A DNA stretch of 64,000 nt from contig OZ244173.1 in the NCBI GenBank assembly GCA_965216515.1, positions 3,534,001 through 3,598,000 of the forward strand, in the 5' to 3' direction. The notes beneath the pieces are model-generated. The model saw only the letters and a list, made by a program, of their open reading frames with translations. It searched no databases and was not told where the DNA came from. Of this stretch, positions 7,455 to 19,610 are shown piece by piece. Position 1 is the stretch's first letter. Every line of letters begins with the position of its first letter. The stretch is from CAXMRP01 sp965216515. GTDB lineage: Bacteria > Pseudomonadota > Alphaproteobacteria > Rhizobiales > Afifellaceae. The position numbers and the translations under genes were made by a program.

Positions 7455-8663
7455 CTAGGGAAGAGGGTTTTCACACATCTCCAGGTGCAGCGCTGTCCCG
7501 TCATAGGGGTGGGCCAGGGCGACATCCTCGTTCAATGTGATGCCGAGCCCTGGCGCTTGCGGCACAAGTATGTCGCCGGCATCCCATGACAGCGGTTCGC
7601 CGAGCAGATCCGAATAGAATCCGCCCATCTTGTCGATCGATTCCAGGATCAGGAAATTGGGGCTGCATGCGGACAGTTGGATATTGGCCGCGGCGACAAC
7701 CGGACCACAGTACAGATGTGGCGCGATTTGGGCGCCAAACGCCTCGGCCATCCCGGCGATTTTTTTTGCCTCCATCAATCCGCCGACCCGCCCGAGGTTC
7801 ATTTGCAGGATCGACGCGGCACCCTGACGCAAAACGCGTGCAAACTCGTATTTCGTGCACAGCCGCTCTCCGGTCGCCACGGGAATCCGGGTTCCCCGGG
7901 CAACTTCGGCCATTGCCTCCACCGGTTCTGGCGGTGTCGGTTCCTCAAACCACAGCGGATCAAATTGCTCCAGCCGTCGCGCCAGTCGAATTGCGCCGGA
8001 TGTGGTAAACTGGCCATGGGTACCAAAAAGAAGGTCCGCGTCGCCACCAACCGATTCCCGGATCCGCCGCAGAAACAGTTCCGATCTGGCCATCGTTTCC
8101 AGATCCGGCTGGCGGCCGTCAAAGACGGTATAGGGTCCCGCCGGATCGAATTTCAGCGCTGTGAACCCCTCGGCGACATAAGCAGCTGCCCGCTCGGCCG
8201 CCAGATCGGGATCGGTGTAGACATTGGGCGCTGCCGCTTCATCGGGTTGCGCACTTCCCGAAGCCGGATAGAGGTAGGTGTAGGTTCGCAGGCGCTCCCG
8301 CACGGCACCGCCAAGCAGAGCATGTACGGGTTTGTCCAGCGCCTTGCCGATCACGTCCCAGCACGCCATTTCCATACCGCTGAAAACCCCTGCGACCGTT
8401 GGGTCCGGGCGCAACGTGTAGCCGGCGCCGAACACGTTTCGAGACAGGGCTTCGATTTTGAATGGGTCCCAGCCTGCCACGTGGCGGTCGAAAACATCAC
8501 GAACCGCCGCCACAATCAGATCCGGATGAAACGATCCGGCATAGACTTCGCCGATCCCGGCGATGCCGTTGTCGGTCGTGAGCTTCAGCAAGATAAAATA
8601 TCGGCCGCCGCGATAGGGCGGCGGATTTCCAACCACAAAAGTTGTCAGGTCTTTAAACTTCAT
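7455..8663 (-). CDS. Mandelate racemase/muconate lactonizing enzyme family protein (sugar-acid dehydratase-like)
   Basis: Enolase-superfamily protein of 402 aa, most like the galactonate/mannonate-type dehydratases. The N-terminal capping domain is followed by the barrel. WFEEP supplies the second metal-ligand Glu, ATGERL the third, and the His in IAPHLYCGP is the usual C-terminal catalytic His of acid-sugar dehydratases. At the first ligand position the sequence is FGTHGQF where galactonate dehydratase has DFHGR, so the Asp ligand appears to be Gly while the His is kept. It lies 30 bp downstream of the alcohol dehydrogenase, probably in one transcript. Substrate unknown; a hydroxy- or sugar acid is likely. 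Confidence 0.8.
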   Translation of the reverse strand: MKFKDLTTFVVGNPPPYRGGRYFILLKLTTDNGIAGIGEVYAGSFHPDLIVAAVRDVFDRHVAGWDPFKIEALSRNVFGAGYTLRPDPTVAGVFSGMEMACWDVIGKALDKPVHALLGGAVRERLRTYTYLYPASGSAQPDEAAAPNVYTDPDLAAERAAAYVAEGFTALKFDPAGPYTVFDGRQPDLETMARSELFLRRIRESVGGDADLLFGTHGQFTTSGAIRLARRLEQFDPLWFEEPTPPEPVEAMAEVARGTRIPVATGERLCTKYEFARVLRQGAASILQMNLGRVGGLMEAKKIAGMAEAFGAQIAPHLYCGPVVAAANIQLSACSPNFLILESIDKMGGFYSDLLGEPLSWDAGDILVPQAPGLGITLNEDVALAHPYDGTALHLEMCENPLP

Positions 8664-8693
8664 GTGCGTTGCCGGAATCTGGCGAGGCGATCG

Positions 8694-9800
8694 TCAATCG
8701 AAAAGCAGTACATTGCGCATCGTATCGCCGCTGCGGGCGGAATCCAGCGCCTGATTTATCCTGGCGAACGGAAACGTCTTGCTGATCATGTCATCCAGTT
8801 CCAGTTTGCCGGATTTGTAGAGCGATATGAGGTCAGGGATATCCCGAGAAATGCGGGTTGTTCCCATCTTTGAACCGAGTATTCGCTGGTTGGCGCTGGC
8901 AAGCTCTTCCGGGCTGTAGGACGTTGCAACGCCCGATGGCGGCATGCCGACCAGCACCAGGGCGCCCATCGGCGCAAGAAGGCGAAGCCCTTGCTCGATC
9001 GCGGCGGTGAGACCGACAGTAACAAATACAAAATCCGCACCCCGGCCGCCCGTGACCTCTCGCACCGCTGATTGCAACTCCGGATGGTCGGCGCGAAAAC
9101 CGTGCGTCGCGCCAACGCCACCGGCGAATTCCAGCTTGCTGGCCTTGAGATCGATGGCGACAACCGGGTCCGCCCCGGCGATCCGCGCCGCCTGGATGCT
9201 GTTGACACCGACACCGCCGCAACCGATCACCGCAACGCTTGCGCCGGACGGCACACCCGCGGTGTTCCTGACGGCACCGAAACCGGTCAGCACGCCGCAG
9301 CTCAGGAGCGATGCGACGGGAAACGTCAGATCATCAGGGATCGCCACGATCTGCGACTTGTCCACGACAGCCAGTTCCGCAAAGGCGCCGGTTCGCAGGC
9401 CGTGGCCAATCGGCCGGCCGCGCGGGGTTCGGATGGGACTCGTCCGGTCGAGGCTGGTGCGCGTCTCACAGGCGACGTCGGCGCCCTGCCGGCAGAAGTG
9501 GCACTCGCCACAGGCCCGCACCAGCGTTACAGCCACACGGTCGCCCTTTCGATAGGTTGTCACGTCGGCACCGACGCTGTCCACGACGCCGGCCGCCTCA
9601 TGTCCGAACACGGCCGGAAGATCGTCCTCGCCGCTCGCCCAGGCGCCATCGATATAGGACAGATCGCTGTGGCAGATGGCACAGGCTTTGATCGCAACCC
9701 GCACCTCGCCGGCACCGGGCGCGGCGATGCAGACATCTTCAATATCCAGCGGTGCACCGAAAGACCGGCAGACCGCGGCGCGGACGGTGGCGATTGTCAT
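8694..9800 (-). CDS. Zinc-dependent alcohol dehydrogenase (MDR superfamily)
   Basis: Cytosolic NAD(P)-dependent oxidoreductase of 368 aa. Catalytic zinc residues lie in CAICHSD and GHEAAG. The structural zinc lobe has four Cys in CGECHFC followed by an eighth-position Cys (C-x2-C-x2-C-x7-C). The Rossmann motif GCGGVGVNSIQ precedes the acidic end of beta-2 (AIDLKASK), favouring NAD. Overall layout resembles the class III/aryl-alcohol branch. It sits 129 bp after pcaF and 30 bp before the enolase-superfamily gene on the same strand, so an aromatic alcohol or a sugar-acid derivative are both possible substrates. Confidence 0.85.
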   Translation of the reverse strand: MTIATVRAAVCRSFGAPLDIEDVCIAAPGAGEVRVAIKACAICHSDLSYIDGAWASGEDDLPAVFGHEAAGVVDSVGADVTTYRKGDRVAVTLVRACGECHFCRQGADVACETRTSLDRTSPIRTPRGRPIGHGLRTGAFAELAVVDKSQIVAIPDDLTFPVASLLSCGVLTGFGAVRNTAGVPSGASVAVIGCGGVGVNSIQAARIAGADPVVAIDLKASKLEFAGGVGATHGFRADHPELQSAVREVTGGRGADFVFVTVGLTAAIEQGLRLLAPMGALVLVGMPPSGVATSYSPEELASANQRILGSKMGTTRISRDIPDLISLYKSGKLELDDMISKTFPFARINQALDSARSGDTMRNVLLFD

Positions 9801-9929
9801 GGCCGGAATTTACGATGAATATCGCCAGACCGACAGGTATGAAGTGCGGCGGCGAATACCCTGATCGCGACGCCTCGGCAAGGCCGGCTGCAAGACAGGT
9901 CAAATCGGAATGAGGCCATCGACAATCGA

Positions 9930-11135
9930 TCAGGCCGCCTCAAGCGCGATCGCAATCCCCTGTCCAACGCCGATACACATGGTCGCCAGCGCACGAGTGC
10001 CCCCGCGGTCCCGGAGTTCCATGGCGGCGGATCCCGTGATCCGGGCGCCCGATGCACCGAGCGGATGGCCTAGCGAAATCGCCCCCCCGTTCGGATTGAC
10101 GTGCGGCGCATCGTCGTCGATGCCCAACTCGCGCAAAACGGCAAGCGCTTGCGACGCGAAGGCTTCATTGAGTTCGATCACGTCGAAATCGGCCGGCGTC
10201 AGTGCCAGCCGGGCGCAGAGTTTTCGTGTCGCCGGTGCCGGGCCGATGCCCATGATGCGGGGCGGCACGCCGGCGGTCGATCCGCCGGCGATCCGCACGA
10301 TCGGTGTCAGCTTGTGCGCCCTGGCTGCATCCGCCGAAGCCACGATGAGCGCCGCGGCGCCATCATTGACGCCTGACGCATTGCCGGCCGTTACCGTGCC
10401 GCCGTCCCGGAACGGTGTCTTCAGGCGGGCAAGGCCCTCGGCGGTGGTATCCGGGCGAGGATGTTCATCCGTGTCCACGGCAACCGGGTCGCCGCGACGC
10501 TGCGCAACCACAACCGGGACGATTTCCCGATCGAGACGACCATGCGCCTGGGCGGCGGCCGTGCGTTGTTGACTGCGCAGGGCAAACGCGTCCTGGTCAC
10601 GGCGGGAGATTGAGTAGTCCTGTGCGACATTTTCCGCCGTTTCCGGCATCGACTCAACGCCATGGGCCTCCCGCATAAGCGGATTGACGAACCGCCAGCC
10701 AATTGTCGTGTCCTCGATTGAAGCATGACGTGAGAAGGCGGTTTCGGCCTTTGGCATGACGAATGGTGCCCGCGACATGCTTTCAACACCGCCGGCGATC
10801 ACAAGGTCCGCATCGCCGCAGCGAATGGCGCGCGCCGCCAGGATGACCGCTTCCATGCCGGACCCGCACAGCCGATTGATCGTTGTACCCGGCACATCGA
10901 CCGGCAGGCCGGCCAGCAGCGCTGCCATTCGGGCGACATTGCGATTGTCTTCGCCGGCCTGGTTGGCGCAGCCAAGAATGACGTCATCGATTGCCTCGGC
11001 AGCGAGATCGGGATTGCGTTCGACCAGCGAGCGGATGACATGCGCGCCAAGATCATCAGGTCGGACGTAGGCCAGGGCGCCGCCGAACCGGCCGATCGGT
11101 GTGCGGACATAATCGCAGATAAAGGCGTCCGGCAT
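9930..11135 (-). CDS. pcaF: 3-oxoadipyl-CoA thiolase
   Basis: Thiolase of 401 aa that cleaves beta-ketoadipyl-CoA to succinyl-CoA and acetyl-CoA, the last step of the protocatechuate pathway. The acyl-accepting Cys is at about residue 90 in RLCGSGMEA. The catalytic His is in GGAISLGHPLGASG and the C-terminal Cys in CIGVGQG. The N-terminus (FICDYVRTPIGRFGGALAYVRPDDLGA) is characteristic of PcaF among thiolases. It is last in the tight pca run, 26 bp after pcaJ, which supports the specific assignment over a general acetyl-CoA acetyltransferase. Confidence 0.92.
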   Translation of the reverse strand: MPDAFICDYVRTPIGRFGGALAYVRPDDLGAHVIRSLVERNPDLAAEAIDDVILGCANQAGEDNRNVARMAALLAGLPVDVPGTTINRLCGSGMEAVILAARAIRCGDADLVIAGGVESMSRAPFVMPKAETAFSRHASIEDTTIGWRFVNPLMREAHGVESMPETAENVAQDYSISRRDQDAFALRSQQRTAAAQAHGRLDREIVPVVVAQRRGDPVAVDTDEHPRPDTTAEGLARLKTPFRDGGTVTAGNASGVNDGAAALIVASADAARAHKLTPIVRIAGGSTAGVPPRIMGIGPAPATRKLCARLALTPADFDVIELNEAFASQALAVLRELGIDDDAPHVNPNGGAISLGHPLGASGARITGSAAMELRDRGGTRALATMCIGVGQGIAIALEAA

Positions 11136-11161
11136 GGCTGTGCTCCCGCTTCGGGTCCCGA

Positions 11162-11929
11162 TTATCGTCCGTGCGCGGCCCTGGTGCGGGCATTCAGATC
11201 GCGAAGAACTTGGAGTTCATCCCGGCTCGGCGGTGGCGTTTCGGCAACCGTTTCCGCGTAGCGGATGGGCCAGCCCACGGTTTCCGCCATTTTCTCCCGC
11301 GTCGTGCCGGGGTGGAGCGACGTGACCGTGAACTCCCTGGTTTCCGGATCCGGTTTCCAGATCGCCAGGTCGGTGATCAGCATGGTCGGGCCGGCCGTCT
11401 TGAACCCGAGCTTGTTGCGATCGTCGCCACCGCGCCCGTGCCCGTAAGAGGTGACGAAATCAATCGTCTCGACGAATCCGCGTTTTGACTGCTTCATGGT
11501 GATGAAGATCTGGCCGCTCTGGGATGCGATCTCCGGTGCGCCGCCGCCGCCCGGGAGCCGGACATTCGGCTTGCCATAGTCACCGATGACGGTCGTGTTG
11601 ATGTTGCCGTATCGATCGAGCTGCGCGGCGCTGAGGAACCCGATCGTAATCCGCCCGCCTTGGAGCCAGTAGCGGAACATTTCCACCACCGACACTGTGG
11701 TCAGCGCCGTCTCGCACAGTTCGCCGTCCCCGATGGAGAGCGGCAGGACATCCGGTTTCGTGCCAATCGTTCCGCTTTCGTAGATGAGGGTAATGTCCGG
11801 GGCGTGGGTGAGGCGGGCCACATTGCAGGCTGCCGATGGCGCCCCGATACCGACAAAACATACATCGTCATTGCTGAGCGCGCGCGATGCGGCAATTGTC
11901 ATCATCTCCGTGGCGGTATGGTCGCTCAT
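11162..11929 (-). CDS. pcaJ: 3-oxoadipate CoA-transferase, beta subunit (glutaconate CoA-transferase-like)
   Basis: Subunit of the enzyme moving CoA from succinyl-CoA to 3-oxoadipate; 255 aa. It belongs to the glutaconate-CoA-transferase-like lineage (as CatJ of Pseudomonas knackmussii) rather than the short classical PcaJ type, judging by the ESGTIG block, which should contain the CoA-ester-forming Glu, and by AAQLDRYGNIN and LPGGGGAPEIAS. Its start overlaps the end of pcaI by 4 bp (ATGA), the usual arrangement for translationally coupled subunits. IpdB-type steroid-degradation transferases are close relatives, but the pca context settles the role. Confidence 0.85.
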   Translation of the reverse strand: MSDHTATEMMTIAASRALSNDDVCFVGIGAPSAACNVARLTHAPDITLIYESGTIGTKPDVLPLSIGDGELCETALTTVSVVEMFRYWLQGGRITIGFLSAAQLDRYGNINTTVIGDYGKPNVRLPGGGGAPEIASQSGQIFITMKQSKRGFVETIDFVTSYGHGRGGDDRNKLGFKTAGPTMLITDLAIWKPDPETREFTVTSLHPGTTREKMAETVGWPIRYAETVAETPPPSRDELQVLRDLNARTRAAHGR

Positions 11930-12786
11930 GCCGGATCGTCTTTCAGGTGGACCACGCGGTCGGCGAAATCCCGGGGTGTCGCCGTCATCACGTTCTCCTT
12001 CATCCAGTCGAGAAAGGTCTCGCGGTCCGCCGAGATCCTGTCCCAGTCCAGATAGGCGGCGTTGTCGCGCCGGTAATAGCCCTGGGCGTACGACGGATGT
12101 GCGCCGCCCTTCACGTGACAGACCGCCGAAACCGTCCAGTGCGGCAGCACACAGCAGTTGGGGTGAAGGCCGGAGAAATCGTCAACGATTTCCTCCACGG
12201 TCACGATCGCCCGCCGGGAGGCAAGCACCGCTTCCTTCTGGACCGCGATAATGCCTTCGATCAGCACGTCGCCGCGCCGGTTCGCCTTCTGCGCATGGAT
12301 AACGGCCACATCGGGTCGCATGGCGCGGACCGCTGCCAGCGCCTCGCCGGTAAACGGGCAGGTGAGGGTGCCGATATCGTTGTTGTACTTCGGCAAATCG
12401 GTTCCCGTGTAGGCCTTCAACACCGCGCAGGGCATTCCGGCCGCTCCGGCTTCGTATGCGTTGGCAAGGGCGGCATGGGAGTGCTCGCACAATTCGATCG
12501 GCCGCGGCCACTGGTTCTCCACGGCGTCGCGCAGCCGTCGCAAAAGACCGACACCGGGATTGCCCGCATAAGAAAAGATGATTTTTCTAACCCGACCCAT
12601 GCCGATCAGCTGGTCGTGAACGATATCCGGCGTAAGCCGGACAACTGTCAGATCGCCGATCCCCTGGCGGATCGTCTCATGAACCGCAGCGTGAGGAATG
12701 AGGTGCGTGAAGCCCTCGAAGGCCACGCAATCTCCGTCACCGATATGCGCGGCCACCGCATCGCCCAGCGCCATGAATTCAGCCAT
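11926..12786 (-). CDS. pcaI: 3-oxoadipate CoA-transferase, alpha subunit (glutaconate CoA-transferase-like)
   Basis: Alpha partner (286 aa) of the following beta subunit. The glycine-rich CoA-contact region is present in modified form near the N-terminus (GDCVAFEGFTHLIPHAA), and the C-terminal half has the family's KANRRGDVLIEG and VTVEEIVDDF blocks. Length and motifs fit the GctA/CatI lineage. It lies 25 bp after pcaG and overlaps pcaJ by 4 bp. The assignment to 3-oxoadipate rests on neighbours; the fold alone would allow other dicarboxylic acids. Confidence 0.85.
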   Translation of the reverse strand: MAEFMALGDAVAAHIGDGDCVAFEGFTHLIPHAAVHETIRQGIGDLTVVRLTPDIVHDQLIGMGRVRKIIFSYAGNPGVGLLRRLRDAVENQWPRPIELCEHSHAALANAYEAGAAGMPCAVLKAYTGTDLPKYNNDIGTLTCPFTGEALAAVRAMRPDVAVIHAQKANRRGDVLIEGIIAVQKEAVLASRRAIVTVEEIVDDFSGLHPNCCVLPHWTVSAVCHVKGGAHPSYAQGYYRRDNAAYLDWDRISADRETFLDWMKENVMTATPRDFADRVVHLKDDPA

Positions 12787-12811
12787 CAGCCGGTCTCCGG
12801 TGTCCGCATGT

Positions 12812-13432
12812 TCAGATATCGAAGAATACCGTTTCCCTATCCCCCTGAAGGTGGACGTCGAAGGTCACCGTGCCGCCTTCGCGCTTGCCGACCAACGTCT
12901 CCACCCGCGATGTCTGTTCGATGCGCTGCAACACCGGATCGACCGCGTTTGCCGCCGCCTCATCGGAAAAATACATCCGCGTATGCAGACCGATATTGAT
13001 GCCCCGGGCGACGATCCAGAATGTGATATGCGGTGCCATCGGGCGCCCGTCTCCGTAAGGCGCTTGACCGGGTTTGATGGTTTCAAAACTGTACAGGCCG
13101 GTTTCCAAGTCGGCGGCGCAGCGGCCAAACCCGCTGAAGTGAGGATCGGCGGTCCCGCGATGCTCCTGGGGACTGGAATAAAGCCCGGCCGCGTCGGCCT
13201 GCCAGATCTCCACCAGCGCATCCCTGAGCGGCGCGCCCGATCCGTCGAAAATGCGGCCGGTGACGGTAATGCGTTCCCCTGCTGTCCGGTCATCAACCAT
13301 GGTCGATCCCAGATCCCGGTCAAAAACACCCTTGATTCCGCAGAAATTCGGTGCGCACCCGATATGGACATAGGGTCCGGCCGTTTGCGATGGCGATTCC
13401 TTCAACTGCCCGAGGTCCTGCACCATCTTCAA
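12812..13432 (-). CDS. pcaG: Protocatechuate 3,4-dioxygenase, alpha subunit
   Basis: Structural alpha chain (206 aa) of the ring-cleaving dioxygenase that turns protocatechuate into 3-carboxy-cis,cis-muconate. It has the intradiol-dioxygenase beta-sandwich pattern ([31 protein letters not shown]) but, as usual for PcaG, lacks the full iron-ligand set carried by the beta chain. [23 protein letters not shown] is the typical C-terminal block. Its start overlaps the end of pcaH by 4 bp, consistent with equimolar subunit synthesis. Confidence 0.93.
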   Translation of the reverse strand: MKMVQDLGQLKESPSQTAGPYVHIGCAPNFCGIKGVFDRDLGSTMVDDRTAGERITVTGRIFDGSGAPLRDALVEIWQADAAGLYSSPQEHRGTADPHFSGFGRCAADLETGLYSFETIKPGQAPYGDGRPMAPHITFWIVARGINIGLHTRMYFSDEAAANAVDPVLQRIEQTSRVETLVGKREGGTVTFDVHLQGDRETVFFDI

Positions 13433-14175
13433 CCCTCCGTCCGGTTTTCAAAATATGTCGACCGACGGCCCCGCAGCACGATGTCGAACTTGTAGGCGAG
13501 GGTATCCATCGGTACGGAATTGTTCATGTCGATCGGCGCGATCAACTGGTCCACGGCTTTCTTGTCAGTGATCGTGTTCAGGATCGGGCAGAAGGGGATC
13601 AACGGATCACCCTGAAAATACATCTGCGTGATGAGCCGCTGGACAAAGCCGGTTCCGAAAATCGAAAAGTGGATATGGGCCGGCCGCCAGTCGTTCACCC
13701 CGTTCGGCCACGGATAGGGACCGGGGTGGACCGTCCGGAACCGGTAGGAACCGTCAGCCGCTGTCAGTGTCCGCCCGCAACCGCCGAAGTTGGGGTCCAG
13801 CGGTGCCAGGTATCCGTCATTTCTGTGCCGGTACCGGCCCGCCGCATTGGCTTGCCAGAACTCCACAAGCGTATCCGGCACGCCGTGCCCGTTTTCATCC
13901 AGCACCCGGCCATAGACGATGATTCGCGCTCCCATGGCCGATTCCCCCGGCCTTGCGAAATTGTGGATCAGGTCGTTGTCCAGTTCGCCAATGAGGTTGT
14001 GGCCGAATACCGGGCCGGTCATCTCCGAGATCGAATTGTCGAGCGACAGCAGTGCCTTTTGGGGCGACCGCAAAATCGAAGTCTTGTATTGCGGCGCATA
14101 GGCTGGCGGGTGCCATGCACGATCGCGCTGAAAGAAGGCGCCTTGTTCGGAGGGCTGGTTGCTTTTGTCCGTCAT
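13429..14175 (-). CDS. pcaH: Protocatechuate 3,4-dioxygenase, beta subunit
   Basis: Iron-binding catalytic chain, 248 aa. The four non-haem Fe(III) ligands can be read directly: Tyr115 (AGRYRHRND), Tyr154 (PGPYPWPNG), His167 and His169 ([11 protein letters not shown]). The N-terminal intradiol region ([13 protein letters not shown]) is typical of PcaH. Gene order pcaC-pcaH-pcaG is that of rhizobial pca operons, and the 34-bp gap from pcaC supports co-transcription. Confidence 0.95.
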   Translation of the reverse strand: MTDKSNQPSEQGAFFQRDRAWHPPAYAPQYKTSILRSPQKALLSLDNSISEMTGPVFGHNLIGELDNDLIHNFARPGESAMGARIIVYGRVLDENGHGVPDTLVEFWQANAAGRYRHRNDGYLAPLDPNFGGCGRTLTAADGSYRFRTVHPGPYPWPNGVNDWRPAHIHFSIFGTGFVQRLITQMYFQGDPLIPFCPILNTITDKKAVDQLIAPIDMNNSVPMDTLAYKFDIVLRGRRSTYFENRTEG

Positions 14176-14209
14176 GACGTTTCCGGTGCTCCGGCGAAAT
14201 TGGGTTCCG

Positions 14210-15947
<1,738 letters not shown>

Positions 15948-16234
15948 GGTTTGCGAACAGCCGACAACGGTCGCGTCGGATTCTGCCACCCGAAGATGGA
16001 CCTTTTCGGATGAATAATCGTTGATTGACAAGGTGTTGGATGCATTCCCTTAAGCGCGGAACAGGCCGGTTGATTCAAAACCTGCACATCTTGATTCAGG
16101 ACATGAACAGGCGACAGGCGAGGGATCCGTTGATAAGGTCGGCTGGTCGACCGAACGGGTAGGGCAGATTTTGGTTTCGTCTGTTCAGGCCACGGGATCT
16201 GATTTCGGTCTGAAATTTCACTTGCCGCGGGTGA

Positions 16235-17065
16235 ATGGGCAGTTGGTTGGAAACCGAAGTGAAAGAGTATCGGATGGGGCAGACAGGCAGCAGGGAATCG
16301 CGACGGGACAGTTCTCACGGCACGGATTCGACGACCGCGCTTGTCCATGCGTGCGAGCATTGTGCAATTCGGCACCGTTCGATTTGCGGCGCTCTCAGCG
16401 CAACGGAAATCAATGATCTCAATGCCATCGCCGTGCGTCGCAAATATACTGCCGGCCAGACCCTGCAATGGCAGGATGAGGAAGTAACCGCCCTGGGAAA
16501 TATCTTGAGCGGTGTCCTGAAGTTGACCCAAACGATGGAGGACGGTCGCCAGCAGATTGTTGGTCTGTTGTTTCCCAGCGATTTCCTGGGCCGGACCTTT
16601 TCCGACCATGCCAGTTCAAGCGTGGAGGCGGCTTCGGATGTGGAAATCTGCACGTTTCCGCGGGCGCGTTTTGAGGAATTGCTGCACCGCTACCCGGACT
16701 TGGAAACGCGCCTGTTGGCACATACGCTCGACGAACTCGACGCGGCGCGCGAATGGATGTTGCTTCTCGGCCGCAAGTCCGCGACCGAAAAGGTCGCCAC
16801 CTTTCTCCTTCATCTGGCCCGCCGCCATGATCTTATCGGCTGCGGCCGGGACGTATCGCCGGACGCCGAAACCGATGGCCGTGCGCCGTTGCAGTTCGAG
16901 CTGCCGATGACCCGCGCGGATATGGCCGATTATCTTGGGCTGACCATCGAAACCGTCAGCCGTCAGATCACACGGTTGAAGAAAGCCGGGTTGATCGATG
17001 TCGCCAACAATCGAACAATAACAGTGTTGAGCGACGCCGGGCTGAAGCAGATTTCCGGCGACTAG
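16235..17065 (+). CDS. Crp/Fnr-family oxygen-responsive regulator with Fe-S cysteines (FnrL/FixK/FnrN type)
   Basis: Transcription factor of 276 aa. Three N-terminal cysteines, Cys40-x2-Cys43-x7-Cys51 (CEHCAIRHRSIC), and the central Cys139 (VEICTFPRARFE) form the four-ligand set of [4Fe-4S] FNR proteins, so it should dimerise and bind DNA when oxygen is low. The cAMP-type beta-barrel spans about 60-160, and the HTH recognition helix reads ETVSRQITRLKKAGLI, whose E-x2-SR matches FNR/FixK contacts to TTGAT. ATG at 16274 is an alternative start that keeps all cysteines. It lies one gene upstream of the cbb3 oxidase cluster, its expected target. Confidence 0.9.
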   Translation: MGSWLETEVKEYRMGQTGSRESRRDSSHGTDSTTALVHACEHCAIRHRSICGALSATEINDLNAIAVRRKYTAGQTLQWQDEEVTALGNILSGVLKLTQTMEDGRQQIVGLLFPSDFLGRTFSDHASSSVEAASDVEICTFPRARFEELLHRYPDLETRLLAHTLDELDAAREWMLLLGRKSATEKVATFLLHLARRHDLIGCGRDVSPDAETDGRAPLQFELPMTRADMADYLGLTIETVSRQITRLKKAGLIDVANNRTITVLSDAGLKQISGD

Positions 17066-17110
17066 CCGCTTCGTTTCAATCCGGATTTTTTGCGGATCCC
17101 GCCTAGGATA

Positions 17111-17707
17111 TCAGGACTGTGGATCGGCTTTGCCGCAAAGCCCGCGCAGGATCGTGCGAACGTCGGCCGCGCCGCTTTCGGATTTGCCGTTCAGCGGCTT
17201 GGCGGAAGGTTTTTTCATCTTGCCGAGATGCGACCGGTTGTTGAGCATCACCCGCGAAAGCTTCGCCAGCGCCGCATTGTCGAGTTTGGCGCGGGCTAGC
17301 GGCAGCACCACACGGTTTTCCCATTCCAGGTGACGGCGATAGGCTTCGAAAAACCCGCGCAGCATATATCCGAACATGTCGGGATTTTCCGGCTGGCTGC
17401 CTGCGGCAATGGCTTCCAGTATCGGGACGATTTCGTTGGAATTGGCCTCGTCACCCAGATGGTCTTCCTCAAGGCGGGCAAGGATTTCCCTGGTCTCCGC
17501 ATCGCTGATCGCTGCCCGCAACAGTGGAAAAAGCCCGTACTCCTCATCGGCATGATGGAGCGGGAGGTCAAATTTCAGCGCCTCGGCCGCCCGCGCGCAC
17601 TGATCCGGATTCGCCGATGCCGGCAGGGCGTCGGCGATTGATTCCAACAGATCGCAAAGCGCGGCGTGAAGCTCATGCTCAGCCGCGATCACCTTGAGCG
17701 GTTCCAT
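17111..17707 (-). CDS. Haemerythrin/HHE domain protein
   Basis: Cytoplasmic four-helix protein of 198 aa likely to hold a di-iron site for oxygen or NO sensing or binding. Metal-ligand candidates are His in AAEHELH, PLHHADEE, LEEDHLGDEAN and YRRHLEWENRVV, the usual H...HxxxE...H...HxxxE progression. A basic Lys/Ser-rich tail follows the domain. The start lies 35 bp from an FNR box shared with the cbb3 promoter region, and it is convergent with the fnr-type gene. Similar proteins sit near denitrification or cbb3 loci in other alphaproteobacteria. Confidence 0.85.
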   Translation of the reverse strand: MEPLKVIAAEHELHAALCDLLESIADALPASANPDQCARAAEALKFDLPLHHADEEYGLFPLLRAAISDAETREILARLEEDHLGDEANSNEIVPILEAIAAGSQPENPDMFGYMLRGFFEAYRRHLEWENRVVLPLARAKLDNAALAKLSRVMLNNRSHLGKMKKPSAKPLNGKSESGAADVRTILRGLCGKADPQS

Positions 17708-17741
17708 GTTGCGACAATCCGCGAGTTCGCATGGCGCGACT

Positions 17742-17755
17742 TTGACTTAGATCAA
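17742..17755. promoter_or_regulatory. FNR/FixK-type box
   Basis: TTGACTTAGATCAA matches the FNR/FixK consensus TTGAT-N4-ATCAA with one change. It sits between the haemerythrin gene and ccoN. If it acts at about -41.5 for ccoN, transcription would begin near 17790, leaving a ~180-base leader; it may also act on the leftward haemerythrin gene. Confidence 0.75.
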
Positions 17756-17968
17756 AGCAGCAGATCGACTGCGTTGGAATACCAGCGCCGTACAGGTCAC
17801 CGGGGCGAGCGATCGATTCTCACGACATCGGTTGGTCACTTGGCGGTTAGAATCTGTCGCAGTGCATGCGGCGGTACAATTGTGTTTGGATGGCTTTGGA
17901 TGGCGATGATTCCCGGCACGCGTCCGGGAACCGCATTGGGATACGGATTGCAGCGATAGGGGATTGTC

Positions 17969-19594
<1,626 letters not shown>

Positions 19595-19610
19595 CCGGGG
19601 AAATCAAGTC

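Noticed and set aside
7455..8663. Enolase-superfamily gene as the missing pca cycloisomerase
   Set aside because: 3-carboxymuconate cycloisomerase (pcaB) belongs to the fumarase/aspartase superfamily in bacteria; this protein has dehydratase-type motifs.
15948..16234. FNR autoregulation site upstream of the fnr-type gene
   Set aside because: Four TTGAT half-sites occur (16021, 16070, 16091, 16130) but none is paired with ATCAA at the 4-base spacing.
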